Below, one piece after another: positions 26,389 through 34,869 of a DNA stretch of 39,303 nt. Both the position numbers and the translations under genes were made by a program. The notes below the pieces were generated by a model, which saw only the letters and a program-made list of their open reading frames with translations, made no database searches and had not been told where the DNA came from. Where the stretch lies: assembly GCA_905478665.1 (NCBI GenBank), contig CAJQJL010000069.1, forward strand, positions 1-39,303, written 5' to 3'. Numbering within the stretch: position 1 is the first letter of the stretch; every line of letters starts with the position of its first letter. Source of the stretch: an uncultured Flavobacteriales bacterium (GTDB lineage Bacteria; Bacteroidota; Bacteroidia; Flavobacteriales_D; Crocinitomicaceae).

Positions 26389-28269
26389 TTATTCAATTAC
26401 AATCCGCTGTGAGAACATCGTTCCTTCTTGAGCGATGCGAATGACGTAAACACCGCTTAACATTTTCTCAATGTTGATTTCATTTTTACCGTTTTTAATT
26501 GTCCCTTGAGAAATTGTCTTTCCTGCAAGATCAACGATTTCATATGAACAATCTTCAACTGAAACTGACTCAACAGTCAAAATATCGGTTGCTGGAGTTG
26601 GGTAGACACCGAAGTTATCACCACCCATTTCATTGACTCCAACATTGTTAATCACAACGTCTTCACAGTATGTGTTTGAACAACCGTCCGTATTTACTAC
26701 TGTTAAGCACACAGTGTAAGTTCCTGTTGTTGCGTACGTATGTGTTGGATTTACTGCTGAAGAATTCGGTGTTCCATCACCAAAATCCCAGTCGTATGAG
26801 ATTGCTCCAGTTGAACCATCCGTGAAGGTCGCATCCAGATTGGTTGAAGAAGCAGTGAATCCCGCAGAAACGACGCTGAATATAGCGGAAATCGTATCTG
26901 CGCCAACACATCCATTACTATCAGTAGCCCAAACGTAATAGGAACCACTTGCCGTTACACCAATTATCTGATTTGTACTTGAAGTTGACCATTGATATGA
27001 GGAATAGCCAGGACCCGCATCGATACTTAATGTATCGCCCGAGCAAAGCGTGGTGTCTGCTCCAAGGTCAATTACAGGAAGAGGCATCTCTACAATATTC
27101 ACTGTGTCAGAAGAAGAACAACCTCCAGGATCAACAACGTCTACATAGTACTGTCCAGGTGAATTTACCGAAATTACTTGTGTCGTATCTCCCGTTGACC
27201 AAACTTGAGTTGAGAAGCCATTTCCAGCATCAATTAAAACACTTCCTCCAGCACAAAATAATGTATCAGAATAAGGGATGTCTACGATGGATGAAGAAAA
27301 CCCACTTAAAGGAGCTTCAGTTCCAACAACTGTAAATGGTTCAGAGTCGTTGTACTTTCTAACACGAATCCAATCGACATTCATTGTACCAGATCCTGAA
27401 GAAATTCCGCCAATTCCAACGCGCAAATCTGAGTCTTTCGCGTAAAGAGCATCTGTAGTTGACATTGCACCAATAGTTGGGAAATCGGCTTGAATATTTC
27501 CAGTTGACACCCAAGTGTGGGACCAAATTCCAGCTACTCCAGAATACGTTACCAAACCAGAGGCCCAGTTGTGACCAGAACAGTAATCCGTTCCACCGCC
27601 AACAACTGAAATTCTTGCTTGTGACGCGTCAATCATCAATCCATAGTTTTTATTGTCGCTCACTTTGTACCAGTATATTGCTGGCCAAGAACCAGTAGCA
27701 GTATTGACATTTGCTTCAAGTCTATAGGTATTCGCGAGCGGGAAAATGCTACTTGATGTAAGTACACCAGAACTAGCCCAGCTTAAATCAAGGTTTCCTG
27801 CTGTGGCAGTCGCTGTGGTTGCTCCACATGCTTGCGAAAAACTACCAAGATCAGTATCAAACCCTTCAAATAAATCAAATGTACAAGAAGCATCGGAAGC
27901 GTCAGTTCCAGCAACGTTTCCGTATACCATGTATAGCGTTGAGGCTCCAGAAGCTGGGATTTGAGGAACATTCACCCAAATAGAGGTCGTTGCAGTATTG
28001 ATTCCGCTTTCAATCCAAAAGCAGACATTATTGCAACATGCATCAATGAAGCGAAGATCAGATCCGTCAGGGTTTAATTTTCCTGAGGTTACTAGTGCTT
28101 GGGTATTGACAATTATGTTTACTTGATAATCATTTAGCTGAGTCGTGTCTGAGCTATAGAAATCAATCGGTGTTTGGTACTGCCATCCAGGAAGACATCC
28201 TTGGGCGTACGACTGTGTTGCAAAAGATAAAGCGATAAACGCTGTAAGCAAGTGTAGTATTCTTTTCAT
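26389..28269 (-). CDS. T9SS-secreted modular protein (DUF2341, LamG-like, Ig-like, PKD, sorting domain)
   Basis: A 626-aa exported protein. After the signal peptide (1-22, ending SYAQ) comes a DUF2341 domain (about 28-125), then a concanavalin/LamG-like region (about 130-315). Two similar Ig-like repeats follow (about 325-395 and 398-465), each holding a cysteine pair, an IDAG(N/P)G(F/Y)S segment and a D-GGC or DSNGC end. A PKD domain (about 468-540, DGSTGAISYDWDFGDG) comes next. The last 75 residues (FGVYPTPATDILTVES...SQRIVIE) are a type A sorting domain, recognised by the T9SS and removed or anchored at the surface. It likely binds polymers or helps adhesion. A -7 box is at 28307-28314. 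Confidence 0.9.
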   Translation of the reverse strand: MKRILHLLTAFIALSFATQSYAQGCLPGWQYQTPIDFYSSDTTQLNDYQVNIIVNTQALVTSGKLNPDGSDLRFIDACCNNVCFWIESGINTATTSIWVNVPQIPASGASTLYMVYGNVAGTDASDASCTFDLFEGFDTDLGSFSQACGATTATATAGNLDLSWASSGVLTSSSIFPLANTYRLEANVNTATGSWPAIYWYKVSDNKNYGLMIDASQARISVVGGGTDYCSGHNWASGLVTYSGVAGIWSHTWVSTGNIQADFPTIGAMSTTDALYAKDSDLRVGIGGISSGSGTMNVDWIRVRKYNDSEPFTVVGTEAPLSGFSSSIVDIPYSDTLFCAGGSVLIDAGNGFSTQVWSTGDTTQVISVNSPGQYYVDVVDPGGCSSSDTVNIVEMPLPVIDLGADTTLCSGDTLSIDAGPGYSSYQWSTSSTNQIIGVTASGSYYVWATDSNGCVGADTISAIFSVVSAGFTASSTNLDATFTDGSTGAISYDWDFGDGTPNSSAVNPTHTYATTGTYTVCLTVVNTDGCSNTYCEDVVINNVGVNEMGGDNFGVYPTPATDILTVESVSVEDCSYEIVDLAGKTISQGTIKNGKNEINIEKMLSGVYVIRIAQEGTMFSQRIVIE

Positions 28270-28306
28270 ATTAAATTGTTAGGTTAATTTGCTAATTAGA
28301 GCAGTA

Positions 28307-28337
28307 CAAAACTATGAAAGAAACCGCAGTAAAAAAA
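28307..28337 (-). promoter_or_regulatory. Candidate promoter of the T9SS cargo gene
   Basis: On the minus strand TAGTTTTG (28314-28307) is a perfect -7 box, and a T-run (28337-28331) lies about 20 nt upstream in the -33 position. The leader to the ATG at 28269 is about 35 nt. Confidence 0.4.
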
Positions 28338-28354
28338 TGATTGTCATCACAAAA

Positions 28355-28382
28355 AAAAGGGAATCAATTAAGAATCCCTTTT
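28355..28382 (-). terminator. Rho-independent terminator of the BNR/sortilin-like gene
   Basis: AAAAGGGA and TCCCTTTT pair across a short helix and loop; on the minus strand the T-run continues past the hairpin. It lies 18 nt after the stop codon at 28401. A perfect 16-bp palindrome (TTAACAAGCTTGTTAA) follows at 28381-28396 in the gap between stop and terminator. Confidence 0.85.
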
Positions 28383-28400
28383 AACAAGCTTGTTAACCAG

Positions 28401-31400
28401 TTAGTCTTCTTTCCAGTTTTCGTTTTTTCCTTTTATGTACGGAACAGACGCATCTTCCAGCTTTTTCTCAATTACACGAAGACGGACAATAATATCATCC
28501 AATTGTTTTCTGAATTCGGCATATTCTTCTTCCGCGATGGTCTTGTGTTTGCGCTGTGTGTTGGTTACACCTGTGGTATTGGCAAAAAGCTGGTAGTAAA
28601 CACTTCCAAGTCGATCTGATATACCTGGAGCGGTTTCAAATTCATGCCGCGATTTTATCCAGTCTCCCCACAGCATGTATTTGCATTCGGTCAACTGATC
28701 GTTTATTTTCTCCAATTCTTCCAATAACGTAAGGTCGGCACCTGGATATGTTTTGATGGCATGTTCCATGAGGTTCATTCTATCCTCCGTTTCAGACATT
28801 AATTTACTTGAACCCTGAACCTTTCTGCGTGTCTCTGCAACTTCCTTTCTGAATTGGATGAGTTCATCGTTGTTGGTAGCGATCAATGTTTGATTGTTTA
28901 AACCGACAACATTGAAAGTATTTTCAGGAACAAGCGTCTTCAATTCTCCATTTTTCAATTGAATAATTTCTACAGAATATTTACCTGGAGCGACCAAAAG
29001 TCCTACGTCTGCAGATGAATACCTTCCTGGCTTTGGTTTCTCTAGTCGAATGGGAGAGGTTGTTTCCATACGTAGATCCCATGTTGTTTGAGAGATACCT
29101 TTCACAGGATCAGACTTTAATCTCCTAATTTCTACACCAGCCGTATCGCGAATAATCCATAGAAGCTGGGCTTTTTCCTCATTCTCTTCTTTTTTCAATT
29201 CATCAATCGTAGGATAGGCTACTTCTTGCTTTTCCTTCTCTTGTTCACGCTCTTTTTCTTTGCGCTGATCCTTGAGCAATTTCTCTGTTTCTCGAATGTA
29301 TAATGAAAACGTAGCACCAAATTTCGGGTTTTCGGCATTCCACATGTTGTGCCCTTGTGACCCTGTTCCACTCAGTCCAAGTGGTGAACTTTCAACGTAC
29401 TGCAAAGCATCTTCAATTGGAAAAAGGATCACATCCTTAGCCAAGTTTTCTTTTGTTAAGGAACGTAGGGGTGTGTAGTTGTCCAAAACATAAAAACCTC
29501 TTCCGAAGCTTGCCGCCACAAGGTCATTTTCTCTTTTTTGAATTTCTAAGTCGTAAATGGCTATGGTTGGCAGTCCACCCAATTTTGTCCAGTTCTCACC
29601 CGCGTCCACAGAAAAGTAGCATCCAAATTCAGTTCCTACAAAAAGAAGCTTTGGATCAACGTGATCTTGTCGTAGAACGAAAGCAGAACCTCGTTCAGGT
29701 AAATTTCCAGAAATTGATGTCCATGATTTTCCCTGGTCAGTGCTTTTCAAAACATACGGTTTGAAATCTCCAGATCTGTGGTTGTTGAGAATTGCAAATA
29801 CAACGTTTTCATCGTGAACACTCGCACAAATCATGTTTACACGTGTATTGGCTGGAACTCCAGAAAAAGAACCAACTGAATTCCATGATTGTCCATCATC
29901 AGTGGAAGTTTGTATAAGCCCATCATCTGTTCCTGCATAGAGAAGTCCTTGTTTCTTTGGAGATTCATCGAAGGCAACGATGTTTCCATACTTCGTCGTT
30001 GATTTGTTTTTTTCGACCATATCTATTGCCCAAACTTGATCCATAACAGCGAGCTTGTTGCGGTCAATTTGTTGAGAAAGGTCATCCGAAATTGTCTCCC
30101 AGTCATCTCCTCGATTGGTGCTCTTGAAGACTTTGTTCGCACAGAAATAAAGTGTTTTGTTATCGTGAGGTGAAATCAATAATGGTGCATCCCAATTCCA
30201 ACGATAGCCATCCTCACCTTTGTTTGGAATTGGCTGAATGGGTGTTTTTTCGCCCGAAGATTTATCATAGCGAACAATCCAGCCATACTGCGCTTGCGCA
30301 TAAATGATATTCGGATCTGTTGGGTCAATTGCTGATTCAAATCCGTCCCCTCCATTGGTGATGAACCAATCAGAATTGAGAATTCCAGCGTTGTTAATCG
30401 TTTGTGATGGACCGCCCATTGAGTTATTGTCTTGCGTTCCTCCGTATATATTATAGAAGGGTTCGGCATTGTCTGTCGCGACCTTGTAGAATTGTATTAT
30501 TGGAAGATTGTCGTAGTAACGCCATTCCTTCGCGTGGTTGTAGGTTTCATAAATTCCTCCGTCGCATCCTACTATCCAGTGATTTTCATCCATTGGATCG
30601 ATCCATATACAATGATTGTCAACATGCTTATGATCTTCACCTGTTTTATTAAAATTCTTTCCACCATTCTCCGTGTGGTGAAGCCATGTGTTCATCGAAA
30701 ACACTTTATCTCGATTAGTTAGGTCACAAATAATCTCCTGATAGTAGTTTCCACTTGTTTTGTAGTCCGACATTTTAGACCAAGATTCACCTTTGTTGGT
30801 AGATCTGTAAAAACCACCTTCTTTACCACGTCCTTCTACGATAGCATAAACATAGTTTGGGTCCACTGGCGAAACTGCAATTCCAATTCTCCCCATTTCT
30901 TTTTTGGGAAGACCATTATTGATCTCACGCCATGTTTCTCCGCCATCCGTTGATTTGTACAGCCCTGATTCTGGTCCACCACCGATGTATGTCCATTCGC
31001 GTCTTCTACGTTGATGCGCTGAAGCATACAAGATGCTCGAATTTGTCGGGTCGATTTGAATTTCTGCTATTCCGGTGTGTTCTGAGATCTCCAAGGTACG
31101 TTTCCATGTTTTTCCACCGTCTGTAGTTTTATAAACACCACGCTCACCACCTTTACTCCAAACAGGTCCATATGCAGCAACCCAAACGATGTTCTCGTCT
31201 TGTGGATGAACAATGATTTTTCCAATGTGCTCAGAAGTTTTCAAGCCCATATTTTCGAAGGATTTTCCCCCGTCGAGTGATTTATAGACACCATCTCCAT
31301 AGGCAACAGAACGTTGGTTGTTGTTTTCTCCAGTTCCCACCCAAACTGTATTAGGGTTCGACGGAGCAAGTGTTATACATCCGATGGAATATGACCCGTA

Positions 31401-31667
31401 GCTATCAAAAATGGGGGAGAATGTTGTTCCATGATTACTTGTCTTCCATACACCTCCAGATGCTGCCCCAACATACCAAATGTTCTGATTTGTTGGGTGA
31501 ATTGCAATGTCCGCAATTCTTCCAGAAGTCTTGGCTGGTCCAACCATTCGGAATTTAAGTCCTGAGACCACAGAAGATTCTATTCCTGAAGTTTCGCTCT
31601 TTTTCTTCTGAGCGACTGTAGGTAGTGAGAATGAGATAATAACAAATGCGATAAGTAGTTTTTTCAT
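28401..31667 (-). CDS. BNR/Asp-box (sortilin-like) beta-propeller protein, exported
   Basis: A 1088-aa exported protein with signal peptide MKKLLIAFVIISFSLPTVAQ. At least seven Asp-box motifs (S/T-x-D-x-G-x-x-W: TTDGGKTW, STDGGETW, STNKGESW, STNRGDDW, STDDGQSW, STDQGKSW, SVDAGENW) spread across about residues 130-720 show BNR-type propellers related to sortilin/VPS10 and sialidases. There is no sialidase catalytic signature that I can place. Beyond the propellers lie a highly charged stretch (about 815-850: KDQRKEKEREQEKEKQE) and a helical C-terminal part. No T9SS sorting domain is at the end. It is probably an extracytoplasmic binding or assembly protein. Confidence 0.85.
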   Translation of the reverse strand: MKKLLIAFVIISFSLPTVAQKKKSETSGIESSVVSGLKFRMVGPAKTSGRIADIAIHPTNQNIWYVGAASGGVWKTSNHGTTFSPIFDSYGSYSIGCITLAPSNPNTVWVGTGENNNQRSVAYGDGVYKSLDGGKSFENMGLKTSEHIGKIIVHPQDENIVWVAAYGPVWSKGGERGVYKTTDGGKTWKRTLEISEHTGIAEIQIDPTNSSILYASAHQRRRREWTYIGGGPESGLYKSTDGGETWREINNGLPKKEMGRIGIAVSPVDPNYVYAIVEGRGKEGGFYRSTNKGESWSKMSDYKTSGNYYQEIICDLTNRDKVFSMNTWLHHTENGGKNFNKTGEDHKHVDNHCIWIDPMDENHWIVGCDGGIYETYNHAKEWRYYDNLPIIQFYKVATDNAEPFYNIYGGTQDNNSMGGPSQTINNAGILNSDWFITNGGDGFESAIDPTDPNIIYAQAQYGWIVRYDKSSGEKTPIQPIPNKGEDGYRWNWDAPLLISPHDNKTLYFCANKVFKSTNRGDDWETISDDLSQQIDRNKLAVMDQVWAIDMVEKNKSTTKYGNIVAFDESPKKQGLLYAGTDDGLIQTSTDDGQSWNSVGSFSGVPANTRVNMICASVHDENVVFAILNNHRSGDFKPYVLKSTDQGKSWTSISGNLPERGSAFVLRQDHVDPKLLFVGTEFGCYFSVDAGENWTKLGGLPTIAIYDLEIQKRENDLVAASFGRGFYVLDNYTPLRSLTKENLAKDVILFPIEDALQYVESSPLGLSGTGSQGHNMWNAENPKFGATFSLYIRETEKLLKDQRKEKEREQEKEKQEVAYPTIDELKKEENEEKAQLLWIIRDTAGVEIRRLKSDPVKGISQTTWDLRMETTSPIRLEKPKPGRYSSADVGLLVAPGKYSVEIIQLKNGELKTLVPENTFNVVGLNNQTLIATNNDELIQFRKEVAETRRKVQGSSKLMSETEDRMNLMEHAIKTYPGADLTLLEELEKINDQLTECKYMLWGDWIKSRHEFETAPGISDRLGSVYYQLFANTTGVTNTQRKHKTIAEEEYAEFRKQLDDIIVRLRVIEKKLEDASVPYIKGKNENWKED

Positions 31668-31784
31668 TTTATTCTGATTTTAAATCTTGTGCTGGAATGC
31701 TTCCAAATTAAATGCAATCAATTTCGAAACTACTGTAAATAGAGGAATTATCCTTAGATTAAAGGACTAATTAATCAACAATTT

Positions 31785-33389
31785 ATGAAGCACATTTTAT
31801 TATTAGGAGCAGTCTTGTTCCTTTCAATGGCGACAAGAGCCCAAGTAAAAATTTCCGATGACTTTAGCTACACTGTAAGTGACCCATACAAAGTTGTTGA
31901 TGGGATGAAAAGTTATTTTTCCAGAGAGGGAGAGGTGTTATCTGTTAAATACGGACGTGGTGTGTTTTATTTTCAGAAATTTAGTGGAGATAAATTGAAC
32001 GAGTCCAAACGAATAGAGGTTAAGAAGACTGTCAGTTTTACTCCAGAGGAATTTATGGAAGTCGACGGGCATTACTATTTTTTCTATTCAATCTGGGATA
32101 GAGAAAATACAACAGAGCAATTATTCGCACGGGAAATAGATTTTGATAACTGCAATTTTGTAGACGAAGGCAACGTGCTTATCAAGGTGAAAGGTAAAGT
32201 GACAGGAGGCTTTGGCATTTCCCTATTCGGATCAGGAAATATTGGTGGTGGTAAATTTCATTTTAACCATTCATTTGATCAATCCCAATTGATTGTTCAA
32301 TACCGCTTAAAACCAGATCAAAGACGCGATGATTTGAATAAGGATGTAATTGGAATGCATGTTTACAATAGTAGTCTAAAGGAACTGTGGAAAGATCAGG
32401 TTGAAATGCCTTACACGGAGAAGAAGATGAACAATATCGGCTATACGATTGACAAAAATGGAAACACGTATGTTTTGGCAGAAGTGTACAAGGACAACAC
32501 GACAAAGAGAAAAACGAAGAGTGGAGATCCTAATTATCGTTTGGAGTTGATCCGAGTAGATGCAGATGACCAAACGCTATCAATATCTGAAATTGAACTT
32601 GACGATAAATTCATTACTGATGTTGGTTTTTTTGAGGGAAAAACAAAAGAGATTGTTGTCGCAGGATATTATGGGAATAAGTTTGGAAATGGAACGGATG
32701 GAATGTTCATGTGTAGACTTAGTGAAGAAGGTGAGGTTGTGGAAAAAGTAAGTTATGAAATCCCTGTTGATGTGATGAAGTTATATATGTCGGATCGGGC
32801 GCAGGAGAGAATGGAGAAAAAGAACGATGCGAAGGATTATAGTATGGCGAATATGGTGCTGCGGGAAATCGTATTTGATGATGATGGCAGTGTTACCATG
32901 TATGGCGAAAGATATTATGTTGTATCAAGGTACAATCCTAAGACAGGACAAACAACATACACGTATTACTATCAAGAAATTTTGGTTGGACGTGTTACAG
33001 GAGATGGAGAGCTTGCATGGATGAATAAATTACCGAAAAATCAAATTGGTGGAAGTCCACGTGGAGGAATGGGATATTACGTAATGCCAGGAGATAAAAG
33101 TGACTATGTACTTTTCTTGGACAACGTAAATAACATCGAACTTCCGTTAAATAAGTATCCAAAAGCCCATAAAGATGGACGTGGCGGATTCTTGACAGGA
33201 TTTAGAATTGACAATACCACAGGGGAAGTAGAGAAAGTATCTCTTTTTGACACCAAAGATGCCAAAGGGATAACGTTGTACCAGTTCAATACAGGTAGAA
33301 TTGTTCAATTGTCTGACACCGAATTTGCGCTTGAATGTTACAAGAAGGGAAAGGAAGATGTGATGCTGAAAGTTACGTTGGAGAAGTAA
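31785..33389 (+). CDS. Exported protein, function unknown
   Basis: A 534-aa protein with a signal peptide (1-19, ending SMATRAQ). The mature part is beta-rich with repeated aromatic strands (FEGKTKEIVVAGYYGNKF, GNTYVLAEVYKDNTT, GYTIDKNG) that suggest a beta-propeller, but no motif names a family. Basic and acidic loops alternate, and no membrane segment or lipobox follows the signal. I do not recognise it, though the architecture fits the exported proteins common in Flavobacteriales. It has its own terminator (33403-33437) and no obvious operon partner. Confidence 0.68.
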   Translation: MKHILLLGAVLFLSMATRAQVKISDDFSYTVSDPYKVVDGMKSYFSREGEVLSVKYGRGVFYFQKFSGDKLNESKRIEVKKTVSFTPEEFMEVDGHYYFFYSIWDRENTTEQLFAREIDFDNCNFVDEGNVLIKVKGKVTGGFGISLFGSGNIGGGKFHFNHSFDQSQLIVQYRLKPDQRRDDLNKDVIGMHVYNSSLKELWKDQVEMPYTEKKMNNIGYTIDKNGNTYVLAEVYKDNTTKRKTKSGDPNYRLELIRVDADDQTLSISEIELDDKFITDVGFFEGKTKEIVVAGYYGNKFGNGTDGMFMCRLSEEGEVVEKVSYEIPVDVMKLYMSDRAQERMEKKNDAKDYSMANMVLREIVFDDDGSVTMYGERYYVVSRYNPKTGQTTYTYYYQEILVGRVTGDGELAWMNKLPKNQIGGSPRGGMGYYVMPGDKSDYVLFLDNVNNIELPLNKYPKAHKDGRGGFLTGFRIDNTTGEVEKVSLFDTKDAKGITLYQFNTGRIVQLSDTEFALECYKKGKEDVMLKVTLEK

Positions 33390-33402
33390 AAACAGTTAAG
33401 AG

Positions 33403-33437
33403 TTCACCTATGTTGAAATCGACATGGGTGAATTTTT
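33403..33437 (+). terminator. Rho-independent terminator of the 534-aa protein gene
   Basis: TTCACCTATGT pairs with ACATGGGTGAA (11 bp, one wobble pair) around an 8-nt loop and is followed by TTTTT. The stem starts 13 nt after the stop codon. Confidence 0.88.
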
Positions 33438-33446
33438 AATTTTTAT

Positions 33447-33478
33447 TTTCAATAATTATTGAAAGTTTTATATGTTTG
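33447..33478 (+). promoter_or_regulatory. gbsR-like promoter with overlapping palindromic operator (site 1)
   Basis: TTTCAATAATTATTGAAA is an 18-bp perfect palindrome (33447-33464). TATGTTTG at 33471-33478 is a perfect -7 box. The TTTC at the left end of the palindrome lies 20 nt before it, in the -33 position, so a protein on the palindrome would cover the promoter. The ATG at 33483 follows 4 nt after the -7 box. Confidence 0.72.
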
Positions 33479-33482
33479 AGAT

Positions 33483-33983
33483 ATGAACGTTAAAGAAGCA
33501 CAACAAGAATTCGTACAATTATGGGGGAACTTTGGTTCTCAATGGGGTATAAATAAAACAATGGCTCAAGTTCATGCGCTGTTGCTTACAAGTGATGATG
33601 CGATGAGTACGGATGATATTATGGAAGCACTTTCAATTTCCAGAGGTGGCGCAAATATGAATGTTCGTGAATTGATGGTCTGGAACCTGATTTATAAAGT
33701 TTCGAAGACAGGGGATAGAAAGGAGTTTTTTGTTGCAGAGAAAGATATTTGGGAAGTGGCAAAGCGGATAACTAGAGAACGAAAGCGCAGAGAAATTGAA
33801 CCGCTGAAATTGCATTTGTCCCGTTTAAAAGAGCTTGACAAAAAAGAAAAGGGTGCAGGGGACTTTATTCAGATGGTGGAGAATATAGAGCGATTGGTAA
33901 GTAGGATGGATTTGATGTCTGATACGGTCATGAAAGCGGAAGAGAGTGCATTTTTTGGAGCGATCATTCGTTTATTGAAGTAG
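33483..33983 (+). CDS. GbsR-type winged-helix transcriptional regulator
   Basis: A 166-aa regulator of the GbsR family, a MarR relative. The N-terminal part (EFVQLWGNFGSQWGINKTMAQVHALLL) is the family's typical helix, followed by the DNA-binding stretch STDDIMEALSISRGGANMNVRELMVWNLIYKV and a wing with KTGDRKEFFV. The C-terminal half is helical (dimerisation). Length fits the family. GbsR in Bacillus senses choline; here the ligand is unknown. The same palindrome lies before this gene and before the DCC gene, so the product probably regulates both (inference). Confidence 0.88.
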   Translation: MNVKEAQQEFVQLWGNFGSQWGINKTMAQVHALLLTSDDAMSTDDIMEALSISRGGANMNVRELMVWNLIYKVSKTGDRKEFFVAEKDIWEVAKRITRERKRREIEPLKLHLSRLKELDKKEKGAGDFIQMVENIERLVSRMDLMSDTVMKAEESAFFGAIIRLLK

Positions 33984-33998
33984 TTTTTTTGAAATAAG

Positions 33999-34018
33999 TT
34001 TTCAATAATTATTGAAAA
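33999..34018 (+). promoter_or_regulatory. Second copy of the palindromic operator (site 2)
   Basis: TTTTCAATAATTATTGAAAA is a 20-bp perfect palindrome whose inner 18 bp equal site 1 at 33447-33464. It lies 17 nt before the ATG of the DCC gene (34036) and 16 nt after the regulator's stop. No clear -7 box is seen, so its promoter is uncertain. Confidence 0.75.
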
Positions 34019-34035
34019 TAATAAAAATAGAAAGC

Positions 34036-34866
34036 ATGGAATATGAAAAACAATACCTGCTGTACGATGAAGATTGCGGATTGTGTAAATGGTATACGGC
34101 CACCTTTGTCAAATATGGATTTCTTCAGAAAGATGCACGTTTACCTTACCATAAAGGAGTAGAAGATCAAGGCTTTGATTTCGACATCGAGAGAGCAAAA
34201 AATGAAATTGCGCTTGTTTCCAGAGATTCTAAGAATGTTTTTTATGGTGTAGATAGTCTACTTCATATTCTTGGTCGCCGTTGGAAATGGGTGGAGTCGG
34301 TTGGACATTTTTTACCTATTTACCTTTTCTTAAAAATGTTGTACAAACTAATTAGTTTGAATCGGAAGGTGATTTCTCCTGCCACATGCACAACAGGTTG
34401 TGATTGTAATCCATCGATGAGTACCTTTTGGAGAATTACATTCATTGTCCTCAGTGGAATTATTACTGGAGTGATTGTCGGTAATTACTTTGTTTCTGAA
34501 CTGGGCGATTATCTACGATTTCATTTTGCCTATTTGGATATGCTCTTTTTCATTGCTCAAATTGGCTTTCAGTATCTCTTTTTTCGCTTATTCAAACAAA
34601 AGGACTTTTTCACGTATGCGGGTCATATAGCGGTGATAAGTTTGATAGGCGCCGTTGCATTGGGAATTATTCAGATTGGACTTCATCAGTTGGGGAGTAT
34701 TGGAATTGACATAGCATTATTACAAACTGCGGGATATGGAATGGTCTTGGGAATCATGTTATTAGAACATGCACGTCGTGTGAAATTATTGGGGCATACG
34801 AAGTGGTTGACTGTTACTTGGATGATATTCCGTTTATTGATTTACCCAATTGCATTTACACTTTAG
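34036..34866 (+). CDS. DCC-family thiol-disulfide oxidoreductase-like protein with membrane domain
   Basis: A 276-aa protein. The ATG at 34036 is preferred over the TTG at 34012, which lies inside the palindrome. Residues about 5-100 are the DCC (DUF393) domain: YDEDCGLCKWY, with the D-x-x-C-x-x-C motif. The remaining 175 residues hold about five membrane segments (FWRITFIVLSGIITGVIVG, MLFFIAQIGFQYLFF, then three more), unlike the simple 120-aa DCC proteins. It lies under the second palindrome and directly before the TIGR01777 epimerase gene (3-nt gap), so the two are cotranscribed. DCC proteins are thought to be thiol oxidoreductases, though direct proof is limited. Confidence 0.82.
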   Translation: MEYEKQYLLYDEDCGLCKWYTATFVKYGFLQKDARLPYHKGVEDQGFDFDIERAKNEIALVSRDSKNVFYGVDSLLHILGRRWKWVESVGHFLPIYLFLKMLYKLISLNRKVISPATCTTGCDCNPSMSTFWRITFIVLSGIITGVIVGNYFVSELGDYLRFHFAYLDMLFFIAQIGFQYLFFRLFKQKDFFTYAGHIAVISLIGAVALGIIQIGLHQLGSIGIDIALLQTAGYGMVLGIMLLEHARRVKLLGHTKWLTVTWMIFRLLIYPIAFTL

Positions 34867-34869
34867 ATT

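Noticed and set aside
26949-27335. Open frame of 128 codons on the strand opposite to the T9SS cargo
   Set aside because: It is antisense to a clear gene whose own frame holds several recognisable domains. Such shadow frames are common in Ser/Thr-rich repeats.
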